From JBHHYS01 sp046757645 (GTDB lineage Bacteria; Acidobacteriota; Terriglobia; Acidiferrales; 2-02-FULL-67-57): a stretch of DNA of 27,128 bases. The notes below the pieces were generated by a model. That model did no database searches. It saw only the letters and a list, made by a program, of their open reading frames with translations, and had not been told where the DNA came from. The stretch lies in the NCBI GenBank assembly GCA_046757645.1, contig JBHHYS010000032.1:1-27128 (forward strand). The letters run 5' to 3'. The translations under genes and the position numbers were made by a program. Of the stretch, positions 14,699 through 21,778 are shown piece after piece; position 1 is the first letter of the stretch, and each line of letters begins with the position of its first letter.

Positions 14699-16000
14699 TT
14701 ACTCGCGCAGCCCCTCAAGCACCGGGAAGAATCCGGGGAAGGAAACCGCCACGCAGTCCGCTTGCCGCACTGTGGTCGCGCCCTCAGCCAGCAGTCCCGC
14801 AACCCCCAGCGCCATGGCGATGCGGTGGTCGCTGAAGCTGTCCACCACCGCTCCGCGCAGGCGTTGCCGCCCGGGAATGTCAAGCCCGTCCGGGTATTCC
14901 TCAACGCGGGCGCCCAGCCGGCGGAGGTTCTCGGCTAGGGCCGCCAGGCGATCACTTTCCTTGACGCGCAGCTCAGCGGCGTCGCGGATGCGGATGCCTT
15001 CTCGGCTCTGCGTGCCCAGCACAGCCAGCACCGGCAACTCGTCAATCAACTGCGCGGTCAGCGCCCCTTCCAGGCTGCCGCCTTTGAGGGTGGCCCCGCC
15101 CCGCACGTGCAGGGTGCCCCGCAACTCGCGGTTCACTTCTTCCACGTCCAGTATCTTGATCTCGGCCCCCTGGGGCACCAGGAAGTCCAGCAGCGCCGTG
15201 CGGGTTGGGTTCAAGCCCACTTGGGGAAGCAGCAGGTTCGTCTCCGGTAGCAGCAGGCCCGCCACCAGAAAGAAAGCCGCTGCGCTCAGGTCGTTGGGGA
15301 GGAGGAAAGATTTTCCCCGCAAGCGCGGCTTTCCGGCCACCGTGACCCGGCGACGCCCGCGCGTCACCTCCGCCCCGAACTGCTCCAAGGCGATTTCGGT
15401 ATGGTCGCGGGTGCGCAAGGGCTCCTCCACCGTGGTGGCCCCGGGGGCGTGCAAGCCAGCCAGGAGAATGGCTGTCTTGACCTGCGCGCTCGCCACGGGC
15501 AGCACGTAGTCGATGGGCGCGAGCGCCGCTCCACGAATCCGCAGCGGGGGAAAGTTGGCGTCGCGCCCGCTGAGCGTCGCCCCCATCTGCTGCAGAGGCT
15601 CAATGACCCGGCGCATGGGCCGGCGACTGAGCGAGGCATCGCCCACCAGCACGGACTCAAACGGATGCGCGGCCAGCACTCCCGCCAGCATGCGCAGGGT
15701 GGAGCCGGAATTGCCGGCGTCGAGCTCTTTCCCGGGCGGCGCCAACCCCCCCAGCCCTCGGCCTTCCACTCGAACCGTCCGCCCCCCCTCGGTGTCCACC
15801 CCGGTTTCAATGGGTACCCCCAGCGCCCGCAGGCAATCGAGGGTTCGCTGGCAGTCCTCGCCCGGGGAGAAGTTCACCAGCTCAGTGGTGCCTTCCGCCA
15901 GCGCCCCCAAGATGGCGAGCCGGTGCGAAATTGATTTGTCGCCCGGCAACCGCACCGAGCCCACCAAGCCTCGCGCCGCCTGTATCGTCTGCTCACCCAT
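14699..16000 (-). CDS. aroA: 3-phosphoshikimate 1-carboxyvinyltransferase (EPSP synthase)
   Basis: This 433-aa enzyme joins shikimate-3-phosphate and phosphoenolpyruvate in aromatic amino acid synthesis, in the cytoplasm. Landmarks are LPGDKSISHR (K22, S23, R27), DAGNSGSTLRM (about 94-104), ASAQVKTAIL, RDHTEIALEQFGAEV, RVKESDRL and FSDHRIAMAL. The length is normal. The PEP-site loop reads GNSGS rather than the GNAGT of class I or the GNSGT common in class II, a conservative Thr-to-Ser change at position 100; glyphosate response cannot be predicted from that. TAGAAT lies 13 nt before the ATG and there is no Shine-Dalgarno sequence, so the leader is very short. It converges with the PilZ gene, 33 nt apart. 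Confidence 0.95.
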   Translation of the reverse strand: MGEQTIQAARGLVGSVRLPGDKSISHRLAILGALAEGTTELVNFSPGEDCQRTLDCLRALGVPIETGVDTEGGRTVRVEGRGLGGLAPPGKELDAGNSGSTLRMLAGVLAAHPFESVLVGDASLSRRPMRRVIEPLQQMGATLSGRDANFPPLRIRGAALAPIDYVLPVASAQVKTAILLAGLHAPGATTVEEPLRTRDHTEIALEQFGAEVTRGRRRVTVAGKPRLRGKSFLLPNDLSAAAFFLVAGLLLPETNLLLPQVGLNPTRTALLDFLVPQGAEIKILDVEEVNRELRGTLHVRGGATLKGGSLEGALTAQLIDELPVLAVLGTQSREGIRIRDAAELRVKESDRLAALAENLRRLGARVEEYPDGLDIPGRQRLRGAVVDSFSDHRIAMALGVAGLLAEGATTVRQADCVAVSFPGFFPVLEGLRE

Positions 16001-16013
16001 CGAGTTCAGGGAA

Positions 16014-16019
16014 ATTCTA
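16014..16019 (-). promoter_or_regulatory. -10 box TAGAAT of aroA
   Basis: Plus-strand ATTCTA reads TAGAAT on the minus strand, 13 nt before the aroA ATG. A start 6-8 nt after it would leave a leader of only about 5-7 nt. No clear -35 box is visible. Confidence 0.45.
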
Positions 16020-16150
16020 GCACGCCGCCCGACCAGCCCGAGGCAACCGTGAGCGCTCCAGGGCGTAGTGTCCTCGCTTGAGAAGAAGGGCTAAAAACGC
16101 AGCGGAAATTGCCCTGGCCTCCCCCCGGCCGGTGCCCCCGCCGAAAGACG

Positions 16151-16258
16151 CCCCTCGGCTACGCTCGGGGCAGGCTGGGGCCTCGGCGGCGCAATGGCTT
16201 TTCTCGCCGAGCCCGGTGGCCTGCCCTGAGCTTGCTTGCCCCGAGCAACGCCGAGGGG
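16151..16258. repeat. Dispersed-type long inverted repeat
   Basis: The 22-nt arms at 16151-16172 and 16237-16258 are inverted copies matching at 19 of 22 positions (CCCCTCGGC, three mismatches, GCTCGGGGCA). The 64-nt spacer is unrelated. No transposase is present. It resembles non-coding repeats that recur through many environmental bacterial genomes, often mistranslated as RSGQA-like peptides; copy number here is unknown. Confidence 0.65.
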
Positions 16259-16353
16259 AGCGAAGTCGGAGGGTCGAAGGGCGCCGCCCACCGGGGAATG
16301 TCTGGTCCTCTTGGTGAGTGTCAGATTAGGACACTGCCCTCCGGGGGGCTTCA

Positions 16354-16382
16354 TTGATTTCGGGTGTGCTTCGGACTATCAT
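16354..16382 (+). promoter_or_regulatory. Sigma-70-type promoter of the S55 peptidase gene
   Basis: TTGATT (16354-16359) and TATCAT (16377-16382) are separated by 17 nt. Transcription would begin near 16389, about 50 nt before the GTG at 16440. Confidence 0.55.
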
Positions 16383-16439
16383 GGTTATTGCGGCTGTCGC
16401 GGCTTGCGTGCGGCAGGCAGCGGGCAACGAGGCATTCAA

Positions 16440-18257
16440 GTGACATCACCGCTAAGACGAATTCCTACCGCCATTCTCCTACTTTGGGTCTGCCTCGTCC
16501 CTCTCGCGGCGGCTGAACCGGTCGAGATTCTCCCCTTGAATGAAATCCAGCCGGGGATGCGGGGCACGGCCCGCACCATCTTCGCCGGGCAAGAGATTGA
16601 AAGCTTCGAGCTGGAAGTCCTGGGGGTGCTGCGCAATCTGGCCGGGCCCCAGCAGGACGTCATCCTGGTGCGTCTGCTGGGCGACAAAGTGGGCTACACC
16701 GGGGTGATCAGTGGGATGAGCGGCAGCCCGGTTTATTTCGACGGCAAGCTGGCCGGGGCGATTGCCTACCGCTTCGGGGCCTTCACCAAAGAGCCCATTG
16801 CCGGGGTCACGCCCATTGAGAGCATGCTGCGCGCCGCCCAAGCGGAGGCGCCCGCCGAAGCCAGCGGCGCAGTTTTGTCCCCGGCCAACCGTTTGCCCTT
16901 GCCGCCAGAAGTGGTCTCGCCCCGGGAGACTCGCGCCGGCGCCGAACCCTACCTCGTGCCCATTGAAACCCCGCTGGTCTTCGTCGGCTTTACCCCCCAG
17001 GTAATCAGCCGTTTTGCCGACGAACTGGCTCGCTACGGCCTGGTGGCCGTGCAGGGCGGGGGCACGGCGGCGCCCGGGGCCCGCGGCTCGCTCCAACCGG
17101 GTGGGGCGGTCGCCGGGGCGCTGGTGACCGGCGACATGACCGTGGCCGGCACCTGCACCATCTCCTACCGGGCGGGCGATCAGCTGTATGCCTGCGGCCA
17201 CTGGCTGTTGGGGCTGGGCAACGTCCAGCTCCCCATGGCCCGCGCCGAAATTGTCACCACGGTGCCATCGCAGTCGTCCTCGTTCAAAATCGCCAACATC
17301 GGTGAAATCATCGGCCGCTTCGAGCAGGACCGGCGCAGCGCCATCGTGGGACGGGTGGGCCCCGCGCCCGCCATGGTGCCCGTGGATCTCACCCTCATCC
17401 AGGGGGGCCGCGGGCATGACTACCACTACAAAATCTTTCGGCACCCCAAGATCTCCCCCTTGCTCCTCAACCTCACTCTCTTCAACGGCCTCTTCAGCAG
17501 CATCGAGTCGGGCGCGGAGCTGACCTACCGGGTGCGCGGCCGCCTGGTGCTCCGCGACCACCCCGATGTGGTGCTCGACGATATGTTCAGCCCCACCGAC
17601 AGCCTCTTCCCGGACGCCTTCTTTGTGGCCAGCAACGTGGGCAGCACCTTCCGGCGGATTTTCACCAATCCTTTCGAGTCACCCGCCATCGAGCGGGTGG
17701 AGTTGTGGGTCGGGCTCATCCCCGAGCGCCGCGCCGCCACCATCCAAAACGCCTGGAGCGACAAGAGCGAAGTGCGCCCGGGCGAAACCATTCGCGTCAA
17801 AGTTGTCCTGCAACCCTACCGGGGCCCGCGCCTGGTGCGCGAGGTGCCCGTGACCATCCCCACCCAGGCCGCCAAAGGCGCGTTGCGCATTCTGGTCAGC
17901 GACGCCACCCTGCTGAACCGCATTACCCGCACCCCGCTGATTGGCCGGCGCCTGCCGGGTGCCGCGGGCTTCACCCCCCGCGTCACCAGCCTGGAGCAAC
18001 TCATCCGCGTGCTCAACCGCGAGCGGCGCAACGACCGCCTCTACGTCTCCGTGTTCCAGCGCGCCCCCACCATGCTGGTGGAAGATAAAATCCTCCCCAG
18101 CGTCCCCCTCTCCCAGATGAACGTGCTCAAGGACAAGTCAGCTTCGGTGCGCCCGGGCGGCACCATGCTCATTTACCAATCCATCCTCAACGAAGCCTTT
18201 GAACCGCTCGACCAGGTGGTCACCGGTAGCCACTGGATACCCCTGAGCGTGCGCTGA
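16440..18257 (+). CDS. Secreted SpoIVB-type (S55) serine peptidase with permuted domain order
   Basis: GTG 16440 follows GAGG (16428-16431) and starts a signal peptide (LLLWVCLVPLAAA, to about residue 25); the 605-aa product should be exported. Residues about 38-130 match the C-terminal half of Bacillus SpoIVB. These include FELEVLGVL, GVISGMSGSPVYFDGKLAGAI with S94 in the nucleophile position, and a GVTPIESML end. Residues about 230-310 match the N-terminal half: GTCTISYRAGDQLYACGH with H254 in the catalytic His position, then AEIVTTVPS and GEIIGRFEQDRRSAIVGRVG. In SpoIVB the His precedes the Ser, so the order here is reversed. No PDZ domain is evident. A unique region of about 290 residues follows. 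The third catalytic residue is not certain (D73 or D82 are candidates). The substrate is unknown. The propeller gene starts 20 nt downstream. Confidence 0.82.
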   Translation: MTSPLRRIPTAILLLWVCLVPLAAAEPVEILPLNEIQPGMRGTARTIFAGQEIESFELEVLGVLRNLAGPQQDVILVRLLGDKVGYTGVISGMSGSPVYFDGKLAGAIAYRFGAFTKEPIAGVTPIESMLRAAQAEAPAEASGAVLSPANRLPLPPEVVSPRETRAGAEPYLVPIETPLVFVGFTPQVISRFADELARYGLVAVQGGGTAAPGARGSLQPGGAVAGALVTGDMTVAGTCTISYRAGDQLYACGHWLLGLGNVQLPMARAEIVTTVPSQSSSFKIANIGEIIGRFEQDRRSAIVGRVGPAPAMVPVDLTLIQGGRGHDYHYKIFRHPKISPLLLNLTLFNGLFSSIESGAELTYRVRGRLVLRDHPDVVLDDMFSPTDSLFPDAFFVASNVGSTFRRIFTNPFESPAIERVELWVGLIPERRAATIQNAWSDKSEVRPGETIRVKVVLQPYRGPRLVREVPVTIPTQAAKGALRILVSDATLLNRITRTPLIGRRLPGAAGFTPRVTSLEQLIRVLNRERRNDRLYVSVFQRAPTMLVEDKILPSVPLSQMNVLKDKSASVRPGGTMLIYQSILNEAFEPLDQVVTGSHWIPLSVR

Positions 18258-18277
18258 ACCCGCCGGAGTCCATACCG

Positions 18278-20518
18278 ATGCGAAAAGCCTTGCTTCTCAT
18301 GCTTCTTGCCGGACTGGCCCTGCCGGCCGCCGGCGAAATCACCCGCTTCTGGCGGGAGTCCAGCTACGCGGAGTTCGAGAAGGGCACGCCCCACGGCGTG
18401 GCTCTGCGCAGTGACGGGGAGATTCTCCTCGCCCCCCGCTACCAGGAAGTGGCCGATCCCAACCTGGAGTTCCTGTGGGCGGTGGCCGCCGATGGTGAAG
18501 GAAATCTCTACGTCGGTGGCGGGAGTCCCGCCAAGGTAGTGAAGATTGATTCCACCGGGCAAAGCACGGTGGTCTTCGAATCCAAGGAGCTGGAAGTGCA
18601 CGCTCTGCTGGCCGACCCGGCCACCGGAACCCTCTACATCGCCACCTCCCCCGATGGCGGCGTCTATCAGCTCTCCCGGGACGGCGAAGCCGTCCTTCTG
18701 TTTGAACCCGAGAGAAAATATCTCTGGGACCTAGTCCGCCACCCCGACGGCAGCCTCTACCTGGCCACGGGCGACAAGGGCGAAATCTTTCGCATCACCC
18801 CCGGAGGGCAGGGCGAGGTGTTCTACGCCAGCGAGGAAACCCATATCCGCGCCCTGGCCCTGGATGCCGCGGGCAATCTCTACGCCGGCACCGAGCCCAA
18901 CGGGCTGGTGCTGCGCATTTCTCCCCCGGGGCAGGCCTTTGTGCTCTACGAGATGCCGCGCAAGGAAGTCACTGCCCTCCGCCTCGACCTCGCCGGCAAC
19001 CTCTACGTCGCCGCCATCGGCCAAAAGGCCAAACCGTCGGCTTTCCCCCCTACCCTGCCCATGCCGGTGGTGCCCCCGCAGCCCGCTGCGCCGCGCCAAA
19101 CTCCCACCCCAACCGTCACCGTCACCACCGGGGTCACCCCGGGTATCGCGCTCACGCGGCGCATACCGTTCCTGGCCGCCGGCGGCAGCGATATCTACCG
19201 CATCGCTCCGGACGGCTACCCGGAAAGGCTGTGGACATCGCCCCGCGAACTGGTCTACTCGCTTTCCTTCGACGCCCAGGGCCGCCTGCTGGCGGGCACC
19301 GGCAACCAGGGAAAATTGCTGGCGATTGATTCGCCCAATCTGTTCACCTATTTGGCGCAGTCCTCGAGCCAGCAGATTACCGCGTTGGTGCGCAGCCACA
19401 ACGGCCGCGTCTACCTGGGCACCGCCAACCCGGGCAAACTCTTTGCCCTGGGACCGGAGCTGGAAGTCAAAGGCAGTTTCGAATCCGACGTGTACGACGC
19501 CGAAATCTTTTCCCAATGGGGCCGCCTAGCCTGGCAGAGCCGCTCCCAGCCAGCGGCGGGGAGCGTGCAACTCTTCACCCGCAGCGGCAACACCTCCGAT
19601 CCGGAGAAGAACTGGAGCCCGTGGTCGGAAGCCTACACGGACCCCAGCGGTACCCGCATCAGCAGCCCCCCGGCGCGCTTCATCCAGTGGAAGGCGGTGC
19701 TGCACGCGGTGGACTCGCGCACCCCCAGCTTGTCGAGCATTTCGATTGCCTACTTGCGGCGCAACATCGCGCCGGTGGTGGAGGAGGTGATCGTGCAGGC
19801 GCCCGGGGTGGGCATCCGCACGATGCCCACCGCGCCGCAGCAGAACCAGCCGGTGCAATTGAAACTGCCGGCCCCCTCCCGGGGGTCTCAAACCCAGGGC
19901 CGCACCCCTCTGCCCGCCCAACAGGCCCAAGCCCCGCAACGCCTCCAACCCCCGCCGCAGGGAACCGCCCAGGCCGGCGCGCGCAGCGTCCTCTGGAGTG
20001 CCGTCGACGCCAACGACGACACCCTGGCCTTTTCCGTCTACTACCGCGGCGAAGGGGAAACCCGCTGGAAGCTGATGAAGGACAACCTGAAAGAAAAATT
20101 CTACACCTGGGACGCGGCCAGCTTGCCCGATGGCGGCTACTACATCAAAGTCGTCGCCTCCGACGCCCCCTCGAACCCCGCCGAGCTGGCGCTCAGCGGA
20201 GAAAATATCAGCGACCGCTTTGAGGTGGACAACACCCCGCCCCGCATCGACGCCCTCGCCGCTCAACTCCGCAGCCGCACGGCTGAGGTGCGCTTCGTGG
20301 CCCGCGACTCCTACAGCCCACTGAAGAAGGCCGAGTATTCGCTCGATGCTGCCGACTGGAAAACTATTTTTCCCGTCAGCCGCACCACCGACGCCCGCGA
20401 GCATCGCTATGTCTTTCTCCTAGAGAAGCTGGAGCCGGGCGAGCACACCGTTATGGTGCGCGTCTGGGACCGCTTCGACAACCCCACCCTGGCGAAAACT
20501 ACTTTCGTGGTCGAATAA
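18278..20518 (+). CDS. Secreted seven-bladed beta-propeller protein with C-terminal Ig-like region
   Basis: The 746-aa product has a signal peptide (1-19). From about residue 65 to 400 it carries repeated NHL/SMP30-like blades: NLYVGGGSPAKVVKID, TLYIATSPDGGVYQLS, SLYLATGDKGEIFRIT, NLYAGTEPNGLVLRIS, DIYRIAPDG, RLLAGTGNQGKLLAID and RVYLGTANPGKLFALG. I count seven, with a Pro/Thr-rich insertion (about 255-290) in the fifth. A beta-sandwich-like region follows (about 410-500), then a second Pro/Gln-rich linker (about 530-570) and a fibronectin/Ig-like end (VDNTPPRIDALAAQL to LEPGEHTVMVRVWDRFDNPT). No catalytic motif is visible. It lies 20 nt after the S55 peptidase, so they are probably co-transcribed; a binding or substrate-presenting role for that peptidase is inference. 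Confidence 0.82.
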   Translation: MRKALLLMLLAGLALPAAGEITRFWRESSYAEFEKGTPHGVALRSDGEILLAPRYQEVADPNLEFLWAVAADGEGNLYVGGGSPAKVVKIDSTGQSTVVFESKELEVHALLADPATGTLYIATSPDGGVYQLSRDGEAVLLFEPERKYLWDLVRHPDGSLYLATGDKGEIFRITPGGQGEVFYASEETHIRALALDAAGNLYAGTEPNGLVLRISPPGQAFVLYEMPRKEVTALRLDLAGNLYVAAIGQKAKPSAFPPTLPMPVVPPQPAAPRQTPTPTVTVTTGVTPGIALTRRIPFLAAGGSDIYRIAPDGYPERLWTSPRELVYSLSFDAQGRLLAGTGNQGKLLAIDSPNLFTYLAQSSSQQITALVRSHNGRVYLGTANPGKLFALGPELEVKGSFESDVYDAEIFSQWGRLAWQSRSQPAAGSVQLFTRSGNTSDPEKNWSPWSEAYTDPSGTRISSPPARFIQWKAVLHAVDSRTPSLSSISIAYLRRNIAPVVEEVIVQAPGVGIRTMPTAPQQNQPVQLKLPAPSRGSQTQGRTPLPAQQAQAPQRLQPPPQGTAQAGARSVLWSAVDANDDTLAFSVYYRGEGETRWKLMKDNLKEKFYTWDAASLPDGGYYIKVVASDAPSNPAELALSGENISDRFEVDNTPPRIDALAAQLRSRTAEVRFVARDSYSPLKKAEYSLDAADWKTIFPVSRTTDAREHRYVFLLEKLEPGEHTVMVRVWDRFDNPTLAKTTFVVE

Positions 20519-20577
20519 TCGCTGCTGCGCACGGGGTGCCTGCGGCGCGCTGCCCAAAACAGCCAGACGAGTTGGCC

Positions 20578-21255
20578 GTGAGCTCGCATTCCCCACACTC
20601 AGTTCGGCGGTTGGAGGGGCGCCGGGTGGGACTGCACACACTGCGGGTGGCGCGGCTGGCGCCAGGTGAGAAGTCCGGCTGGACCCGCTTTCATTTGGTG
20701 CTGGAGGGAAAACAGGGCGAGTTTGTCCCTCCGGTGGTGGAAGCCATCTACAGCGCCGGGGGCCGGGGGGTGCTGCCCTGGATCGAAGTGCTCGCCTACC
20801 AGCCCAAACTGCGGCGCTCGGTGGAAGCCCTCGAGTTGGCGGCCCATGGCTGGGACGTGACCTTGTTCACCGCGCTGGGCAAGTTGATTCCCCCCGGCGG
20901 CCACATTATGGTCGGCTGCGAAACCCCGCCCCACCAGGAGACCTACCAGGCCTTGCTGAAAGGGGTGCCGCCCGCTGCCACCCCCTTAGGCAGCGTGCTT
21001 TTCCGCGCCGGCTTTCGAAAAGTGAAGTTCTTTTACTTGGCCGAAGGCGGCTGGGAAGGCCAGCAGAAGCTCTGGGCGGAAAAGCCCATCGCCGAGCCCA
21101 TGAGGCTGGAGTGGGACGCCGCTACCGCCGGCGAGCTGCGGCGGTTTCTCTCCGCACCCACCGAAGCCCCGGCGGCGGCTCGCTGCCGTCCCCGGGCGGC
21201 CGCACTCCTGAAGGAACTGGAGGCCAGCGAAGCGAGAAAGAATACTGGCGGCTGA
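20578..21255 (+). CDS. DUF1122-like protein of unknown function
   Basis: The frame opens at GTG 20536, but GTG 20578 fits better: the conserved-looking part begins soon after it (VGLHTLRVARLAPGEKSGWTRF). Neither has a good ribosome binding site, so the start is uncertain. The 225-aa product has no signal peptide or membrane helix. Features include LPWIEVLAYQPKLRRSVEALEL, a LGKLIPPGGHIMVGCETP segment and LFRAGFRKVKFFYLAEGGWEG. The pattern resembles DUF1122, a family first noted in Archaea; I recognise it from general similarity only. The PPGGHIMVxxE segment recalls a methyltransferase-like strand, but no SAM motif is visible. It follows the propeller gene by 59 nt on the same strand. Confidence 0.6.
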   Translation: MSSHSPHSVRRLEGRRVGLHTLRVARLAPGEKSGWTRFHLVLEGKQGEFVPPVVEAIYSAGGRGVLPWIEVLAYQPKLRRSVEALELAAHGWDVTLFTALGKLIPPGGHIMVGCETPPHQETYQALLKGVPPAATPLGSVLFRAGFRKVKFFYLAEGGWEGQQKLWAEKPIAEPMRLEWDAATAGELRRFLSAPTEAPAAARCRPRAAALLKELEASEARKNTGG

Positions 21256-21385
21256 ATCCCGACCCGCTCCCTACCGTTCAAGAAATCCAGACGCCGGCGG
21301 GAAAAGCCAGCATCGGGTTACTACGCGCGGTTTGTAGCGGGATGTGCCCCAGCTTGCCGCTCAGCCCTAGCCCGGCTAACCACAG

Positions 21386-21410
21386 CAACCCCCTGAATTT
21401 ATTGGGGTTG
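21386..21410 (+). repeat. Hairpin in the kor leader (not a clear terminator)
   Basis: CAACCCC (21386-21392) pairs with GGGGTTG (21404-21410) around an 11-nt loop. No T run follows. It lies 21 nt before the stem-loop at the korD ribosome binding site. Confidence 0.45.
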
Positions 21411-21430
21411 GCGGAAATCGCGCCCTAGCC

Positions 21431-21469
21431 ACTCCGCTGGTATGGAGATTGCTCTCGCTCCGGCGGAGT
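21431..21469 (+). promoter_or_regulatory. Stem-loop covering the korD ribosome binding site
   Basis: ACTCCGCTGG (21431-21440) pairs with CCGGCGGAGT (21460-21469) as ten pairs in RNA, one of them U-G, around a 19-nt loop. The right arm contains the likely Shine-Dalgarno sequence GGCGGAG, 7-8 nt before the ATG at 21476. This could keep translation low until the stem opens. No known riboswitch class is recognised. Confidence 0.45.
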
Positions 21470-21475
21470 ACTGTA

Positions 21476-21778
21476 ATGCACCAGGAACAAAGGCAACCAT
21501 CCGAGGCGGCGAAGGCCTCCCAGAAGACCAGGAAAGTCCGCGGCCTCATCTATCTCGATGCCAACCGCTGCAAGGGTTGCGGCTTCTGCATCGCCTTCTG
21601 CCCGCCCCAGGTGCTGGCGTTTTCCCCCGACTTTAACGCCCAGGGCTATCACCCCCCGCGATTGACGACTCCCGAGGGTTGCACCGGCTGCGATCTCTGC
21701 GGGCTCTACTGCCCGGACTTCGCGATCTACGGTGTGATGATCAAGCCGGGGCAAGCGGCCGGGACAACAGAGCCATGA
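21476..21778 (+). CDS. korD: 2-oxoacid:ferredoxin oxidoreductase, delta (2x[4Fe-4S] ferredoxin) subunit
   Basis: The 100-aa product carries two CxxCxxCxxxCP motifs (C32, C35, C38, C42 and C69, C72, C75, C79), which bind two [4Fe-4S] clusters that pass electrons from the catalytic subunits to ferredoxin. ATG 21476 is chosen over an in-frame upstream start at 21449 because GGCGGAG lies ahead of it. The first 22 residues are Gln/Lys-rich and unconserved. It overlaps the alpha subunit gene by ATGA. The order delta-alpha-beta-gamma is that of KorDABC-type enzymes. Confidence 0.88.
   Translation: MHQEQRQPSEAAKASQKTRKVRGLIYLDANRCKGCGFCIAFCPPQVLAFSPDFNAQGYHPPRLTTPEGCTGCDLCGLYCPDFAIYGVMIKPGQAAGTTEP

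Larger units (their letters stand above)
16001..16439. other. 439-nt gap: aroA promoter, inverted repeat, S55 peptidase promoter
   Basis: The gap holds TAGAAT for aroA (minus, 16014-16019), a long imperfect inverted repeat (16151-16258) and a promoter for the S55 peptidase (16354-16382). Open frames through this stretch read repeat-derived peptides such as LRSGQAG and CPELACPEQRRGERS and are not genes. I see no RNA gene. Confidence 0.6.

Noticed and set aside
16078..16357. Short open frames between aroA and the S55 peptidase
   Set aside because: They translate a dispersed inverted repeat (RSGQAG, CPELACPEQRRG) and carry no start signal of their own.
21256..21475. TPP riboswitch ahead of the kor operon
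   Set aside because: Expected by function, but the CUGAGA and ACCUGAU-type conserved segments are absent.
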